In this document: one piece after another, positions 21,382-33,152 of the stretch
Layout of the letters: each line of letters opens with the position of its first letter
Numbering within the stretch: position 1 is the first letter of the stretch
NCBI GenBank assembly: GCA_016110215.1
Contig: JADWQD010000002.1
Coordinates: 806,001 to 870,000 of the forward strand
Reading direction: 5' to 3'
Origin: Capronia americana
Taxonomy: Eukaryota > Ascomycota > Eurotiomycetes > Chaetothyriales > Herpotrichiellaceae
DNA length: 64,000 nt
Translations under genes and position numbers: made by a program
Notes under the pieces: model-generated
What the model saw: the letters and a program-made list of their open reading frames with translations, nothing else
Database searches by the model: none
What the model was told of the DNA's origin: nothing

Positions 21382-23603
21382 TCATTTTACTTTCTTGCCT
21401 TCGGCGGCTCCCCTCGCTGATGCGGTTTCCAGTTCCGCACGCGCCTTGTCGCTTTGCATGGTGCTCTCGTTGCCGAAGACCTGGGGCACCTTCCACGGCG
21501 GCATCTCCAACTTGTGGCCCAGCTTCTGCTCGATCGCCCGCTTGAGCCCTTCCCCGGTCGGCATCGTGACCGTGCTGCCTCTGCGCTGCCGGGTCTCGAT
21601 CTCGGCTCTGATCTCGTCGATCGCCTCGTCGATCTCCCTGCCGGGATCGTTGGGCAAGCCCAGACTCGGCGGGTATTGCGTCTCCTCTGCAACGGTCTTG
21701 CGCATGTGCGGGTGGTTGCGCTTGTCGAGTTTCTGGACGAGCATCTTCTTCGCCGGGGAGGCGAAGAACGCCATGCTCGCCGCGACGCCGACCACCGCGT
21801 AGAAATACACCCGCGCCCAGCATTTCAGGCTGTCGTTCCACCCGAGGATCACGAACGGGGCCGTCGTGAAGCAAAAGGCCAGCTGCGTCGCCACGTATCC
21901 CAGGAGGTCGTAGTAGATTTTCCATTTCGTGGCCGACTTCCCGTCGGGCGTGAAGAAAAAGGGTCGGAAATGCCGTCTGAAGTTCTTGGCCACGGTCTGT
22001 ATGAATGCGGCGAGCAGGAAACTTAGGTAATATCCCGGGTAAAAACCGTGCCAAAATGCAGATGTCAGAAACGTGGCCAGTGTGGCTCGGAAGCCTGGCT
22101 TTTTGCCCGCGGGCGTGACGCGCAGGTAGATGTAGTTTCGGAGCCATTTGTTGGTGTTTTTGTTCCAGTTGTCGAGGTAGGCGCGAGAGTTTTGCGCCAG
22201 TTCGATGCCGAGGGGGTTAACGTTTTCGAGGTGGTCTGGGAGTAGGTTAGTGTGGAGCAAGACAAGGAATTCATGAGCCAGCAAGGGCATGAACATATCC
22301 AAGATTAACCTAGACTCTTGATCCATGGGACTGGTCTGATCGACCTGGGAGGGATGGGGGAATTTCGAAAAACCACGTCGCACAGCTTACCCCATTTTGC
22401 CTTGCCGGTCTTCTCGTCGATGCCGTTGTAGCTGATTCCGGACATTATGCAGGCTCCTTCGGTAAGTGACCAGACGCCGTAGTACTTCATGCGCGTAGTA
22501 AAGCCCAGCAGTTGCAGTATCCACACGCGATACGGGAAGGAATAGGTTAGGTACTTGTCGGAGAGCACTAGAGCCACATTATACCACTTGGAAAGTTGCA
22601 GGAAGAGGCCGATCCACAGGAGACCACCGAGAGCTTTTCTTGTCGCTGGAACGGCGGAGTGAGGGACCTCAGTTTTCTTGCTCCTGCTGACGCTCTTTGC
22701 TTGTGGAGATTTGGTCGGTGTTTCGGGTGGGAGAGCGTAGATGCTGCCGTCGAGCCAGCGTTTGTAGTCGACGTACTATATTTGTCACAGAGCTCAGGTC
22801 AGTGGCATGTCACGGTGCTGAAACAAGGTGGTAGAACCCCCTGCTTGCTATGGACCGGCTCTCAAAGAGACTTACATCAAAAGCAGGACCCGTAAAGATG
22901 GATGGAAAAAAGAAGACATAGCCGAGATAGTCGAGGAACTCGGGCAGTTTGTACACAGCGCGCTCCTTTTGACTGTCGGTCAATAGTTCGGGCTTCATGT
23001 GTCCATCATGGTAGTTCCAGGCTAGGGCATGAAGCTTCATTATTAGAACCATCTGTCCACTGTTGCCCTCCAGCCTGTTAGCGCCATTTGTCGTCTCAGT
23101 GGAGAGGACAGTACGAAACCCACCCAGTAATGTCCACAAGGCTCGGATCATTAATTCTCTGCCTTTCGATATGGCTTATAGACATATGGCCCATCAGGAA
23201 TCTGCGGCCGCCAAAGGTCAGTGCCCTGTCCGTATGCTGTCCCGGGGTTGACTTGCATGAAAACGAGCCATGGCATAAGCGACCCATCAACGACGTAGAT
23301 GATCGCATAGGTGCCAATCGCATCAATGAGCAAGGTGACGACGCCCGACCATAGGTCGAAGAGACCGACAAGGTAGAACAGGCAGATGGCGACACTGAAA
23401 ATGCTCTTGTAATGTGGCTTGTTGTCCGGTAGTCGCTTCAACCAGGCGGCTAAGGGATATGAGGAGAGGAAGACGAAAAGAAGCTGGCTCGTCACTTAGC
23501 CGAACACACCATGACCCTTGTTCGTTTCCCAGAACAGACTTACTTTAATCTCGTCGACTGGCGCGCCCACAACCCGGGACAACCATTGAAAAGCTGGTGG
23601 CAT
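21382..23603 (-). CDS. ALE1: MBOAT lysophospholipid acyltransferase, ALE1/LPT1-like
   Basis: Six exons (23603-23544, 23483-23257, 23201-23124, 23059-22876, 22775-22391, 22235-21382) give 595 residues. The enzyme re-acylates lysophospholipids with acyl-CoA at the ER membrane (Lands cycle; broad specificity in yeast Ale1). MBOAT hallmarks are present: QMVLIMKLHALAWNYHDG, GYVFFFPSIFTGPAFD, the NWNKNTNKWLRNYIYLR segment, and SAFWHGFYPGYY with the catalytic histidine at about 374. Multiple hydrophobic segments run throughout, and the C-terminus is charged and probably cytosolic. Every exon join keeps phase and restores conserved text. Intron 2 must use a GC donor (GCAAGT) to give PWLVFIFLMGH. The start (MPPAFQWLSRVV) is inferred from the short first exon that matches the family N-terminus. 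Confidence 0.9.
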
Positions 23604-24121
23604 GGTCAGCACGACTCGGCCAAATCCGCCAACAGAGGGGAAAAGTACGGATATTTATCCCGGGTAGCATCGTCGCTCTTTCCAGCACTGAAAGCGCGCA
23701 AAGGACTGGAAACGAATAGGTGAGAGACAGCAAAGACAATCCCGATCCGACATTATTGGGGATGGGACGTGGTGGAAGAGAAGACGACGGCCTCCATGTT
23801 GGGCGGTGCGAACGATGACATCAAATCGAACGAGAGCCAATCAAACCGTCACATGCCACAGCCTTGTGCCTGCGTCACGCTCAGCCTCGCCTTGCCCTCC
23901 GCATCATCTGCGCTGCGGCCACCTGCCAATACTGTAGACACCGTACACGATACAGTACACGAAACGGTACACTCTATCACACGACACCAGAGCCTGAAAC
24001 TGCTCGCGCTTGTTCTCGGTCAGCCAGTTTCCATGCGTCGCTATACCGTACAGAGCACTGCCTCATGATTGCAATGCTGTTACACTGGTGAGCGTGAGTC
24101 TACCCACAGCGCTCGCTCAAC
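23604..24121. other. Divergent promoter between ALE1-like and VPS45
   Basis: A 518-bp interval between two divergent housekeeping genes, so it must hold both promoters. A threefold 12-bp repeat (gtacac spaced at 12 bp) lies at 23943-23978; see findings. Confidence 0.6.
23943..23978. repeat. Three 12-bp phased GTACAC boxes
   Basis: The sequences gtacacgataca, gtacacgaaacg and gtacactctatc follow one another exactly 12 bp apart, about 145-180 bp upstream of the VPS45 ATG. They could be a cluster of factor-binding sites; no factor is assigned. Confidence 0.6.
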
Positions 24122-25903
24122 ATGGACGTCTCCTCGGCGATTTCGGGCTATCTGTCCAAGATTGCCGGCGTCGGCGAAGGCGCTGCAGCCTCCCAGCAGA
24201 CAAAGATGAAGCTGCTGCTGCTTGACTCGGAGACAGTGACCATCGTTTCAACCGCCATCACCCAGTCAGCTCTGCTGAAACACGAAGTATACCTCGTCGA
24301 CAGGTTGGACAACCCTGCCCGCGAACGCATGCGTCACCTCCGCTGCCTCTGTTTTGTCCGACCGTCTCCGGACTCGATCCAGTTCCTCATCGACGAGTTG
24401 CGCGACCCCAAGTACGGAGAATACAATATCTATTTCAGTAACATCATAAAGAAATCGTCACTAGAGCGATTGGCCGAGGCGGATGACCATGAGGTGGTCA
24501 AGGCAGTTCAGGAATACTTTGCGGACTATATCGTGGTCAACCCGGACCTGATGTCCCTCAATCTGGGATTTCCCAAGCAGCGGTTATGGAGTCACAGCCC
24601 AGACATCTGGAACACCGATGCGTTACAGCGGACAACCGAAGGTGTGATTGCCTTGCTCTTGTCGTTGAAAAAGAACCCACTTATACGCTACCAAAAGAAC
24701 AGCCTGATGGCAAAGAAACTGGCTACCGAAGTGCGGTACCAGATCACCCAGGAAGAACAGTTGTTCGACTTCCGAAAAACAGACACTCCTCCGGTGCTGC
24801 TGATTCTGGATCGGAGAGATGATCCAATCACGCCTTTGCTCACTCAATGGACCTACCAGGCTCAGGTACATGAGCTACTTGGCATTCACAACGGTCGAGT
24901 GGACCTCAGTGCGGTTCCCGATGTGCGTCCAGAGCTAAAAGAGATCGTTCTTTCCCAAGATCAAGATCCCTTCTTCAAGAAAAACATGTATCAGAACTTT
25001 GGTGACCTGGGAGGAAACATCAAAGACTATGTCGACCAGTATCAGACGCGAACCAAGTCTACCGCTCAGATTGAATCAATAGCAGACATGAAACGGTTTG
25101 TGGAGGATTATCCAGAATTTCGAAAGCTTTCGGGGAATGTCTCCAAGCACGTCACTCTGGTCAGCGAGCTCAGCCGCCGCGTCGCTGCCGAATCCTTGCT
25201 CGATGTCTCAGAACTAGAACAGAGCCTGGTCTGCAACGACAACCATGCCAATGACCTGAAGACGTTGCAGAGACACATTCAAAACCCGAGTGTCCCTGCT
25301 GACAACAAAATCCGCCTGGTCGCGCTCTACGCCCTTCGCTATGAACGCAATCCGCACAATGCTCTCCCAGTGCTTCTTGACTTGCTCACTTCCGTTGGCG
25401 ATGTCCCCGCGCACAAAATTTCCATCATTCCGAAACTCCTCGCTTATCATCATAGTCTGCAGCCAGCACCTGTTGGTGGAGCAAGCGGCTTCATAGACCT
25501 CTTCGACTCCGGCTCTTCTCCTTTCAGCCAGTTCCGCCGCAATCTGAACCTGAAGGGCGTGGAAAACGTCTATACTCAGCACTCCCCTAGGTTGGAGACT
25601 TCACTTCAGCATCTTATCAAGGGGCGATTGAAAGAGTTACAATTTCCCTTTGTGGATGGGCATCACACGAAGGACAAGCCACAGGACATCGTTGTTTTCA
25701 TAGTCGGGGGAGTAACATATGAAGAAGCGAAAATGGTGGCACAGGTCAATGCGTCCGTACCCGGTGTAAGGGTAGTCCTTGGGGGGACAAGCGTGGTGAA
25801 CTCGACCATGTTCTTGGAAGAGGTGGATGATGCGGTGAGCAGTTGGCCGGATCAAGGACCTGCCACTGCGAGGGAAAGGCTTGGTAGAGCTGTGGGGAGA
25901 TGA
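24122..25903 (+). CDS. VPS45: VPS45, Sec1/Munc18-family vesicle fusion protein
   Basis: An intron-free 593-residue protein covering the full SM fold. Family landmarks in order are KLLLLDSETVTIVST near residue 35, the EVYLVDRLDN segment, FVRPSPDSIQFLIDEL, YNIYFSNIIKK, the ILDRRDDPITPLLTQWTYQAQVHELL core near 235-260, and the C-terminal VVFIVGGVTYEEAKMVA near 535-555. Vps45 binds the syntaxin Tlg2/Pep12 type SNAREs and drives fusion at the trans-Golgi and endosome on the route to the vacuole. The length matches yeast Vps45 (577). The start is the first ATG, and the text from residue 1 agrees with the family. Assignment to Vps45 rather than Sec1, Sly1 or Vps33 rests on the short N-terminus and the RRDDPITPLL context. 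Confidence 0.94.
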   Translation: MDVSSAISGYLSKIAGVGEGAAASQQTKMKLLLLDSETVTIVSTAITQSALLKHEVYLVDRLDNPARERMRHLRCLCFVRPSPDSIQFLIDELRDPKYGEYNIYFSNIIKKSSLERLAEADDHEVVKAVQEYFADYIVVNPDLMSLNLGFPKQRLWSHSPDIWNTDALQRTTEGVIALLLSLKKNPLIRYQKNSLMAKKLATEVRYQITQEEQLFDFRKTDTPPVLLILDRRDDPITPLLTQWTYQAQVHELLGIHNGRVDLSAVPDVRPELKEIVLSQDQDPFFKKNMYQNFGDLGGNIKDYVDQYQTRTKSTAQIESIADMKRFVEDYPEFRKLSGNVSKHVTLVSELSRRVAAESLLDVSELEQSLVCNDNHANDLKTLQRHIQNPSVPADNKIRLVALYALRYERNPHNALPVLLDLLTSVGDVPAHKISIIPKLLAYHHSLQPAPVGGASGFIDLFDSGSSPFSQFRRNLNLKGVENVYTQHSPRLETSLQHLIKGRLKELQFPFVDGHHTKDKPQDIVVFIVGGVTYEEAKMVAQVNASVPGVRVVLGGTSVVNSTMFLEEVDDAVSSWPDQGPATARERLGRAVGR

Positions 25904-27141
25904 GAGCTGACCGCATGACAGGCGGCAAGAGCAGCAATCCAACCACACCTGTTCTCCTCCCTGCGACAACCCGCGCATTGGCCAACTATTACGGTCCTCA
26001 CCCATCGCCAGCGAGGCGGAAGTGCACATGTCGGGCATTTGAAATGACGGACTCTGACCGGAGCGCTGGGTGGTAACAGGGGTAGCGACCAGACCTCTGG
26101 AATCTTAGCTGCCACGCCTGCAAGATGAGGGATCCCGAATGATAGGTGGTACGATAGAAGGGGGCATGGAAGGTGCAAGACAGACCGGACTGGCAAGACG
26201 GTTGCAGTAATAGGTCACTCGTGAGCTGGGCGGGTTACAAAAGCCACCACTATTGGTATCAACAGGCCCGACGAGGGTCGGGACGCGCTGCTAAGTCCAA
26301 AGAGGCTGTGATGTCAACGAACCACTTGATCAACTTGCTCGACGGGAATCTGGTCTCGCCACAGACACCAGCCACAAGACTCTCGGCAGGCTATTTGGAG
26401 CTAAACACGCAGCATGTCAGCACCGAAATGAAACCACTTGGTCTTCAGAAGCGAAAGGTTCTCTTTTGGTTGTGGCCACTTCTATTGACTGGGGACGTCC
26501 CTTTCACTCGAACACAATATTGCGAGTCCTGCCGCGCAGTGTTCTCAAGAAGGAGCCAAAGGATGCGCGGATCACTACGACGTGATCGCTTTCTCTAACC
26601 AAGAGATCTGATTGCACCAAGGACGCACCGTCAGAATATTACATTCTCAAGATACCATGCTTCTCAATGTACGAGCAAGTGCCACTTCAACCGCAACATC
26701 GCTGATGCGCCTTCCAAATGCGGAGGAGCATTTTCCATGATGAGAAGCCCTTCGAGTCGTCGTGTCTTGTCCAGCGAAAGGCGGACGATCGGGATACGGC
26801 AACAAGGTTCTTGGGATGCATGAGTAAAATGAATGCGGCAAAGATAAAGACCGTGATATGCGAAATGCCCATCAGCCCCTTCGATCTCGAACTTTTGTCG
26901 TGGAAATTCCGCATGGTGTCTATAATATCTCTCTCCTGAGCAGCAAATGCTTACCTTGACTATAAAGACGAGGACCCCCTGACCAGTTATTGTTGCGGAG
27001 GGCGGCCTCAACCTCGTCCGAGGACGATATTGATTGCTAAATCCAACGATGTGGGAAATGAATCAAGAGAACTCGCAGCGGCGATGCCTGGCTTTCGACT
27101 CTACCGTCGCCTCGCGTTCAAATGAGCTAATCGTCTCTCTT
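25904..27141. other. Convergent intergenic region after VPS45
   Basis: Only short frames without family motifs are present. The interval lies between two convergent genes (VPS45 on plus and the methyltransferase-like gene on minus), so it should contain both 3' ends. Confidence 0.5.
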
Positions 27142-29402
27142 CTACAGCATCCCCCTCCCCAACGGGCCTCTTTTCTTCCGACATCTGTAAGTCACCATTT
27201 CGAAGACAGTGCCGTAATCCTGGCACTCTCGCACGATTGCAGGATCTGCCCACCACCAGGACCACCGCCGACAGCGCATCGATTCATGGGTTGTCTTTCC
27301 CGACTGAGAGGGTTGACGCGGAACAAGACTACGGTAGAAGGCCTGGTAAAAATAGCGCCCTACCGCGACGCTGAGTCCTCGGAGATCGCGGTCACTCTGG
27401 GAAGCGCTGCTGTCTGTCGGACATGCCGTCCCAGCCCATTCACTCAGCCTTCTGTCTAGCATGTCTCCTTCTCCGACAGCAGGGAAAGAGAGTGTCTGGC
27501 TGTCGCGATGCTCGAATTCAGCAACATCGTCCAACCACACCGGGATGATCATCGCGGGGTGGGTGACGAGAAATCTCCTTTCCAGCCCGAGGATGATTTT
27601 CTCCGCCGTCCACCGCCCCAGGAGGGGACCACAGTTGCGCGGCAGAGGGTCCACAACTGTGACCTCGAAGATGCCTCCCGGTCGCAGAACGCGGGCGCAC
27701 TCCAGTGCGAAACTGGGCCATTGGCTGGATTGCAGGAGCACGGAGATGGCGCGGGACGAAATCAAATCCACGGAGGAGGCTGGGTACGGGAGCGTCGGTA
27801 TGTTGGCCCAGGATTTGGTGTCTATACCCTGGGGCCCCGCCCAATAGAGGGTTGAGGGGTAGTCGCCCGGTGCTCGAAGCCAGGAGACCTGGTGTTGTGG
27901 GGAGGTGGCGTCGTGGAGCCAGCTCTCAACTGCGAACGCAAATCGGGAGAGTCAGTGTTTCGTTTAGATTGGATAGACGGAGGAATGAACGAATGGTTGA
28001 GGCCTTACCTCCGTCTTCGCTGATATGGACTACCCGCTTCGCTTCATGATCCTGACCGTGATTCGCTTTCTCGTCTCCCTCGTCGACTGGGCCAATCCGG
28101 CTGTTTCGAAGTGTTCCTTTTGCCTCCAGAAGAGCGTTGAGCCGTCTAAGCCCGACCAGAGCCCACAATTTCTTTTGGAAGGTTACGACACTGGTGACTT
28201 CCGAACTTGCGCCCGCCCAGTCTTCATACAGTCTCTGCCAGAGAACTTTGATCGGCGCGCTTTGGATGATGAGCAGAAGTAAAGGAAGACTTTCTACCAT
28301 TTGGCGGATCCTTGCGGGTGATTTCCAGTCCGCTGCTTGGACGTGCTCCGGCTTCGACGCAACCACGGGTACGGGGCTAGACACCGGCGGGGCATTGGCA
28401 TCTAGGTTGTTGCGTTTCTGCTCGCTGGAGGTTGATGTGGCGACGGCTTGAGTGTGTCCCCGTCGTTGCGACTGCACAGGGAAGGGGAACCTCTGGCCTT
28501 CGCGACTGTGAACGGTTTCGGGAGTGCTGTTGGGCGTACAGATCGTATCAGACCTCGCCGCCCCCGTAGTACACGTGCTCGAGGTCGACGCGTATCGTAC
28601 GACGGGATACCTGAGGCTTGAATCTCGTTAGTGTGCCGGAAAAATAAAGGGGGATCACGAAGTACGTAGAAGCAAAGACACGTCTGGCTGGGTCTGATTC
28701 TGACCTCTCTGGCCGCTGCTTCGCGGCTTGACCAGCAGAATTCCGCTCCATCTGGACCGGACTCGCCAGTCTGGTCGACTCGACGGGGCTTGCGTAACTG
28801 GCTCGACGAGAGTTGTCGGCGTGTACCTGGGATCTTCTCCTTCCCCACTGCTGGAAACTTTCAACGGAGACATCCATGGCCGGCTGCGGCTCCTCAGCCG
28901 GGCCCCCAGACGAGGGGTCCACAGCTAAAACATCGGTCAGCGCGAGATCAACACCAACAACCACCACGAACTGGAGTGAAGGGCCGGACGAACCTTCTTG
29001 TGGGTAGACGGAAGGCGAGATTGAGAAGCCAGAGAGCGGCCGCAGATACGTCGGCGACACCGGCGAATACGACGGCGAGGTCACCAGGACCGGCGACCCA
29101 GCGAGCTCTGACGGACCGGCATCGACGTCAGCGTCAGCGTCAACACGAACATCGACATCTTGTTTGGCCGCTGCCTTGTCAGGGCCATCTGGCGCTGCTG
29201 GTGCTGCTGGCCGAGTTATTGCAGCCTTGGCAAATCCGAAGATGGGGATCTTCTTCGTCAAGCTGCCTCTCTCACCTCCCAGCCTTGCCCTGGAGCTCGA
29301 CGTGGAACTTCGCACCGAGCCCTCGGATTCCCTTGCCTTGCGCTCGCGGCGTTGGCTGACCGTCTCCGCCTCCAGGGGGTTCTTGAAGGGAACATTGAAC
29401 AT
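27142..29402 (-). CDS. Methyltransferase-like protein with long disordered N-terminus
   Basis: Three exons: 29402 to 28705 or 28666 (two donors keep phase), 28610-28009, and 27929-27142; about 695-708 residues. The N-terminal ~350 residues are Ser/Pro/Ala-rich and contain basic patches. The last third resembles class I SAM-dependent methyltransferases of the type-11 kind: IPTLPYPASSVDLISSRAISVLLQ, then WPSFALECARVLRPGGIFEVTVVDPLPRNCGPLLG, which matches the motif II/III region. The glycine-rich SAM-binding motif I (normally a D-x-G-x-G loop) is not evident; the equivalent strand reads RVVHISEDG and leads into VESWL. It may therefore be a degenerate methyltransferase or a fungus-specific divergent one. 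Substrate and pathway are unknown. The ATG at 29402 starts MFNVPFKNPLEAETV; the frame upstream has no better start. Confidence 0.65.
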
Positions 29403-30241
29403 GGCTCTCAAGGGAAATCTAGACGTGTCAAACCTCGTTCCTTTCCAGAAAAGTGATCGATGGCTGATTAGATAGATGACCGTGAGAGAAGATTAACTAA
29501 GTCCCACAGCGTCGCCGGGGTTCACAGAAATCCAAGCTCCATGAACGGACGCGGACCTGGGCAGACCCTTGTCTCCCGGCGTGACACAGGGGCCCCATGC
29601 AAGCAGGCGGGCGGGTGGGCATGAAGACAGGCAGGCACTTCCATAGAACGCGACTTGGCTATCGGACCTGAATGCTCAGCTGCGGCAATGTGGCTTGAGA
29701 AGGGCGACTGTTTCGGCCGGTGGCATGCTGAAAAGTTGCAGGGCACGGAGAGTCTGGACAGCCTTGACCAGGCAATACAAGGACAGGCAATGCGGGCGGG
29801 CTTGAGGCTGGCTGTGGCGGCCTTGGCCCTCGTGTCTTTTCCATCAACTCCGACGGCAGATACGAGCGGACTGGGAAGGACAAGATGCGGCTGGCCGTTG
29901 CACAACGTCGCACACGCGAACCTCCATCCAAAGAGATGCTGTCGTTCCATCAGCACCGCAGCATGTCGAGACACGTGGCGTGCGCAGTATAGAAATAGCG
30001 ACAAGTCGCCGGAATGGCGAGACAGGCCCAGAACCCGAAGCTGTTCGCTTTACGAGGAGCGGCAGCTCTTTTGGGCTATCTCGTTTTGCCCGTCGACCTA
30101 CTTCGGTCTATGTCTTGCATGGCGCCTCGTCGTTGCTTGCTGGCTAGTATTTATTAATATGTCCCAAACTCCCTGGCGTAGGGCTGGCTGGATCGTGTCC
30201 CTGTATTTGAGCAGCGATCGAATAACCCTCCCATCCGAACC
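29403..30241. other. Divergent promoter, methyltransferase-like gene and purine permease
   Basis: An 839-bp interval between two divergent starts. No coding frame with family support is seen; it should contain both promoters. Confidence 0.5.
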
Positions 30242-32716
30242 ATGTCTGCCACTCGACAATACACCAAGGCCATCAACGACCATGTCGCGAAGTCGACGTT
30301 CGGGCGCGTCTTCCGCCTGCAAGGCTCTGGCCATGTAAGAACCTGGCATCTCCATCGGCGGCGGGATGAACTTAACACTCATCGTTGGACAGGAAAAGGA
30401 GATTCAGGGCACGACGTTTCTCACAGAGCTCCGCGCAGGGGTGACTACCTTTGCCACCATGGCGTACATTATCGCTGTCAACGTGAGTATCCAAGTTGCA
30501 CCTTCTTGTCCGGCCGGGAGCATCGCTGAGCCAGATTTGCCACAGGCATCCATCGTCTCTCAATCCGGGGGCACTTGTGTGTGTCAGAGCGAATCGGACC
30601 CGACCTGTCTCAAGGACAATGACTATGCGCGCTGCGTTCTGGGTATGTTGCGTCGTTGCAATCCTGCGATGGCTGGTATTGCATTATTATGTCTCTAATC
30701 GCCACCTTGCACAGGCATTCAAAGGGACTTGATCACCACGACGGCCGCCATCTCGGGCCTTGCGTCCTTCATGTTTGGCTTCCTCACGAATCTGCCCGTG
30801 GCGCTTGCGTAGGAAGCTCTCTTTTCCTTCCCCCGAAGCGCGACCCTGCTGACACTGAACACACCATTGTTACAGGCCTGGGATGGGACTGAACGCCTAC
30901 TTCACCTACCAAGTCGTAGGATTCCACGGCACGGGACCAGTCCCCTACCGGCTCGCCCTGACGGCCGTCTTCATCGAAGGGTTCATCTTCGTGTTCCTGT
31001 CTCTGATCGGCATGCGCCAGTGGCTCGTGGCCGTCATCCCGTCGTCGCTCAAGATCGCCAGCACAGCCGGCATCGGCCTGTTCCTCACGCTGATCGGCCT
31101 GTCCACGTCGGCGGGCCTCGGCGTCATCAGCGGCGCGCAGAGCACTCCTCTCGACCTTGCCGGCTGCCCGGCCAAATACCAAGACGAGTTCGGCGTCTGC
31201 CAGAGCCATAAGCTCCAAAATCCAACGGTAAGCACGCAACACATTCGGGATTTTCTTACACTATCTTCCCAATCCCTGCCTGGTAGATAAGTGCCCCGGC
31301 TCGGCTCTGACTTGAGACGTCCCTCACAGGTCTGGATCGGCATCTTCTGCGGAGGCATCATCACGGCGCTCTTGATCATGTACAAGGTCAAATCGGCGAT
31401 GATAGTGGGCATCGCCATCGTGTCCATCATGTCGTGGCCCCGGTCCACGTCGTTCACCTACTTTCCCGACACGGCCGAGGGGGACGACCGGTTCGACTTC
31501 TTCAAGAAAGTCGTGCATTTCCACCCCATCCAGCACACGCTGGGTGCGCAGGACTGGGACATCGCGGGCGCAGGGCCCAAGTTCGCCCTCGCGCTCTTCA
31601 CCTTCCTGTACGTCGACATCCTCGACTGCACGGGCACGCTGTACTCGATGGCGCGGTTCTCGGGCGTCGTCGACGAGAAGACGGGCGCCTTCCCGCGCTC
31701 GACCATCGCGTACTGCACCGACGCCCTTTCCATCTCCATCGGCTCCCTGATGGGCACGTCGCCCGTCACCGCGTTCATCGAGTCCGGCGCCGGCATCGCC
31801 GAGGGGGGCCGGACCGGCCTCACCGCCATGACCACGGGCGTTTGTTTCTTCGTCGCCATCTTCTTTTCCCCGATCTTTGCCTCCATCCCGCCCTGGGCCA
31901 CGGGCTGTACTCTCGTCTTGGTGAGTCAATCTCCTTCTGCTCTGTCGTCGCTTGAGGAGAGTCTATTGGACCCCCCTAGTAAATATAACGAACTCTACCG
32001 GGCACCTTGTCGCTAACGCTTGCTACACAGGTCGGCTGGATGATGGCCCGCTCCATCGTCGACATCAACTGGAAATACGCGGGCGACGCACTCCCCGCCT
32101 TCGTCACCCTGATCTTCATGCCCTTTTCGTATTCCATCGCCTACGGCCTCATCGCGTAAGTGTGGCGGCTCCCCTTTGTGCATGTATTACCTATCTATCT
32201 ATCTTCACATGTGAACGTCCACACCGCTAACATGTCCCCCCCTTTTCTTAACCATACTAGTGGCATAATGACCTACGTGACGCTCAACACCGTAACCTAC
32301 ATCCTCAAACTGATCTCATTCGGCCGCGTCGTCCCCGCCGACGAGGATCTCAAGGAATATTGGACCTGTAAGTGCCACTGCCAGTGTCATCACCACGCCG
32401 CCCAAGTTTCCTCCATCCCTAAAGTAATTAAGTCTACTGCGACTTAATACTAACTTCTTTCCTTCTCAACGCCGCAGACAAACCTCGCACGGGTCGGGCT
32501 CCGTGGTTTATGCGCGCCATGCAACATCGACGGTTCTGGGACGCGGAGGCTCGGGATCCCGATGCGTCGACTTCGAGGTCCGCCGGCTCCGACGAGGATG
32601 GCGGCTTGGAAACGCCGCCGGCAGGGTCGGCTTGGGAGGCGAACAAAATGGCGCGGGACGTGGTGACGGAGGTGCGCAATGAGAATGGGAAGGTTGAGAG
32701 GAGAGTGGTTCACTAG
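30242..32716 (+). CDS. azgA: AzgA-type purine (adenine/guanine/hypoxanthine) permease
   Basis: Nine exons: 30242-30334, 30393-30482, 30546-30642, 30715-30808, 30876-31227, 31330-31920, 32031-32155, 32261-32367 and 32478-32716. All joins keep phase and give 595 residues. The protein is a proton symporter of the plasma membrane from the AzgA branch of the nucleobase-ascorbate transporter superfamily. Landmarks are the FLTELRAGVTTFATMAYIIAVN start of TM1, the family's GGTCVC insert, the PGMGLNAYF motif, LYVDILDCTGTLYSMA, the MGTSPVTAFIESGAGIAEGGRTGLTA signature of TM10, and the C-terminal ISFGRVVPADEDLKEYW. About 12-14 membrane segments are expected. The cytosolic C-terminus is acidic and low in complexity. 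Specificity is taken from the family, since AzgA of Aspergillus carries adenine, guanine and hypoxanthine. Confidence 0.93.
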
Positions 32717-33152
32717 GCAGGTAGGTAGGTAGCTGGTGAGTGTGCGTGCGTGCACACGGACTGCATTGTGTGACGGTGACGGCGACGGTGACGCTGAGGG
32801 TCTCAATGGGATTTTGAAGTGGAATGGACTGAACTGAACTGGACTGGAATGAAATTGATTGAATCGGCGTGAGCTTCCAGTGTGGGAGTGGGATTAATAT
32901 TTTGATCTAGTACATGAATAACTGAATGACGGATACATCCATCTACAAGCTCGACACTTCGGACATTGATAGCCTCTGCAGCGGAGCATTGATAGCCGCT
33001 TGAGCGTAGCATTGATTGCCCTGGTCCGTGTCTTTTTATCCTGAACACCAAGTCAGCAAAATCCAGTCAGTCCTTTCCCACACGCCCACCTCTTAGTATT
33101 CCAGTCGCGACTGAGTCAAGCACCGTGCTCTCACACAATCAATCCCATCACC
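32717..33152. other. Convergent intergenic region after azgA
   Basis: A 436-bp interval between two convergent genes. It contains simple-sequence patches (gtag and gtgcg near 32718-32755; ggactgaactg-type near 32820-32845). No gene is seen. Confidence 0.5.

Noticed and set aside
21374..22147. Long frames overlapping the acyltransferase last exon
   Set aside because: Arg/Ala-rich shadows of the MBOAT exon in other frames; the MBOAT frame carries the family motifs and the catalytic His.
30784..31929. Several frames opposite or beside the purine permease exons
   Set aside because: Arg/His/Asp-rich shadows of GC-rich permease exons.
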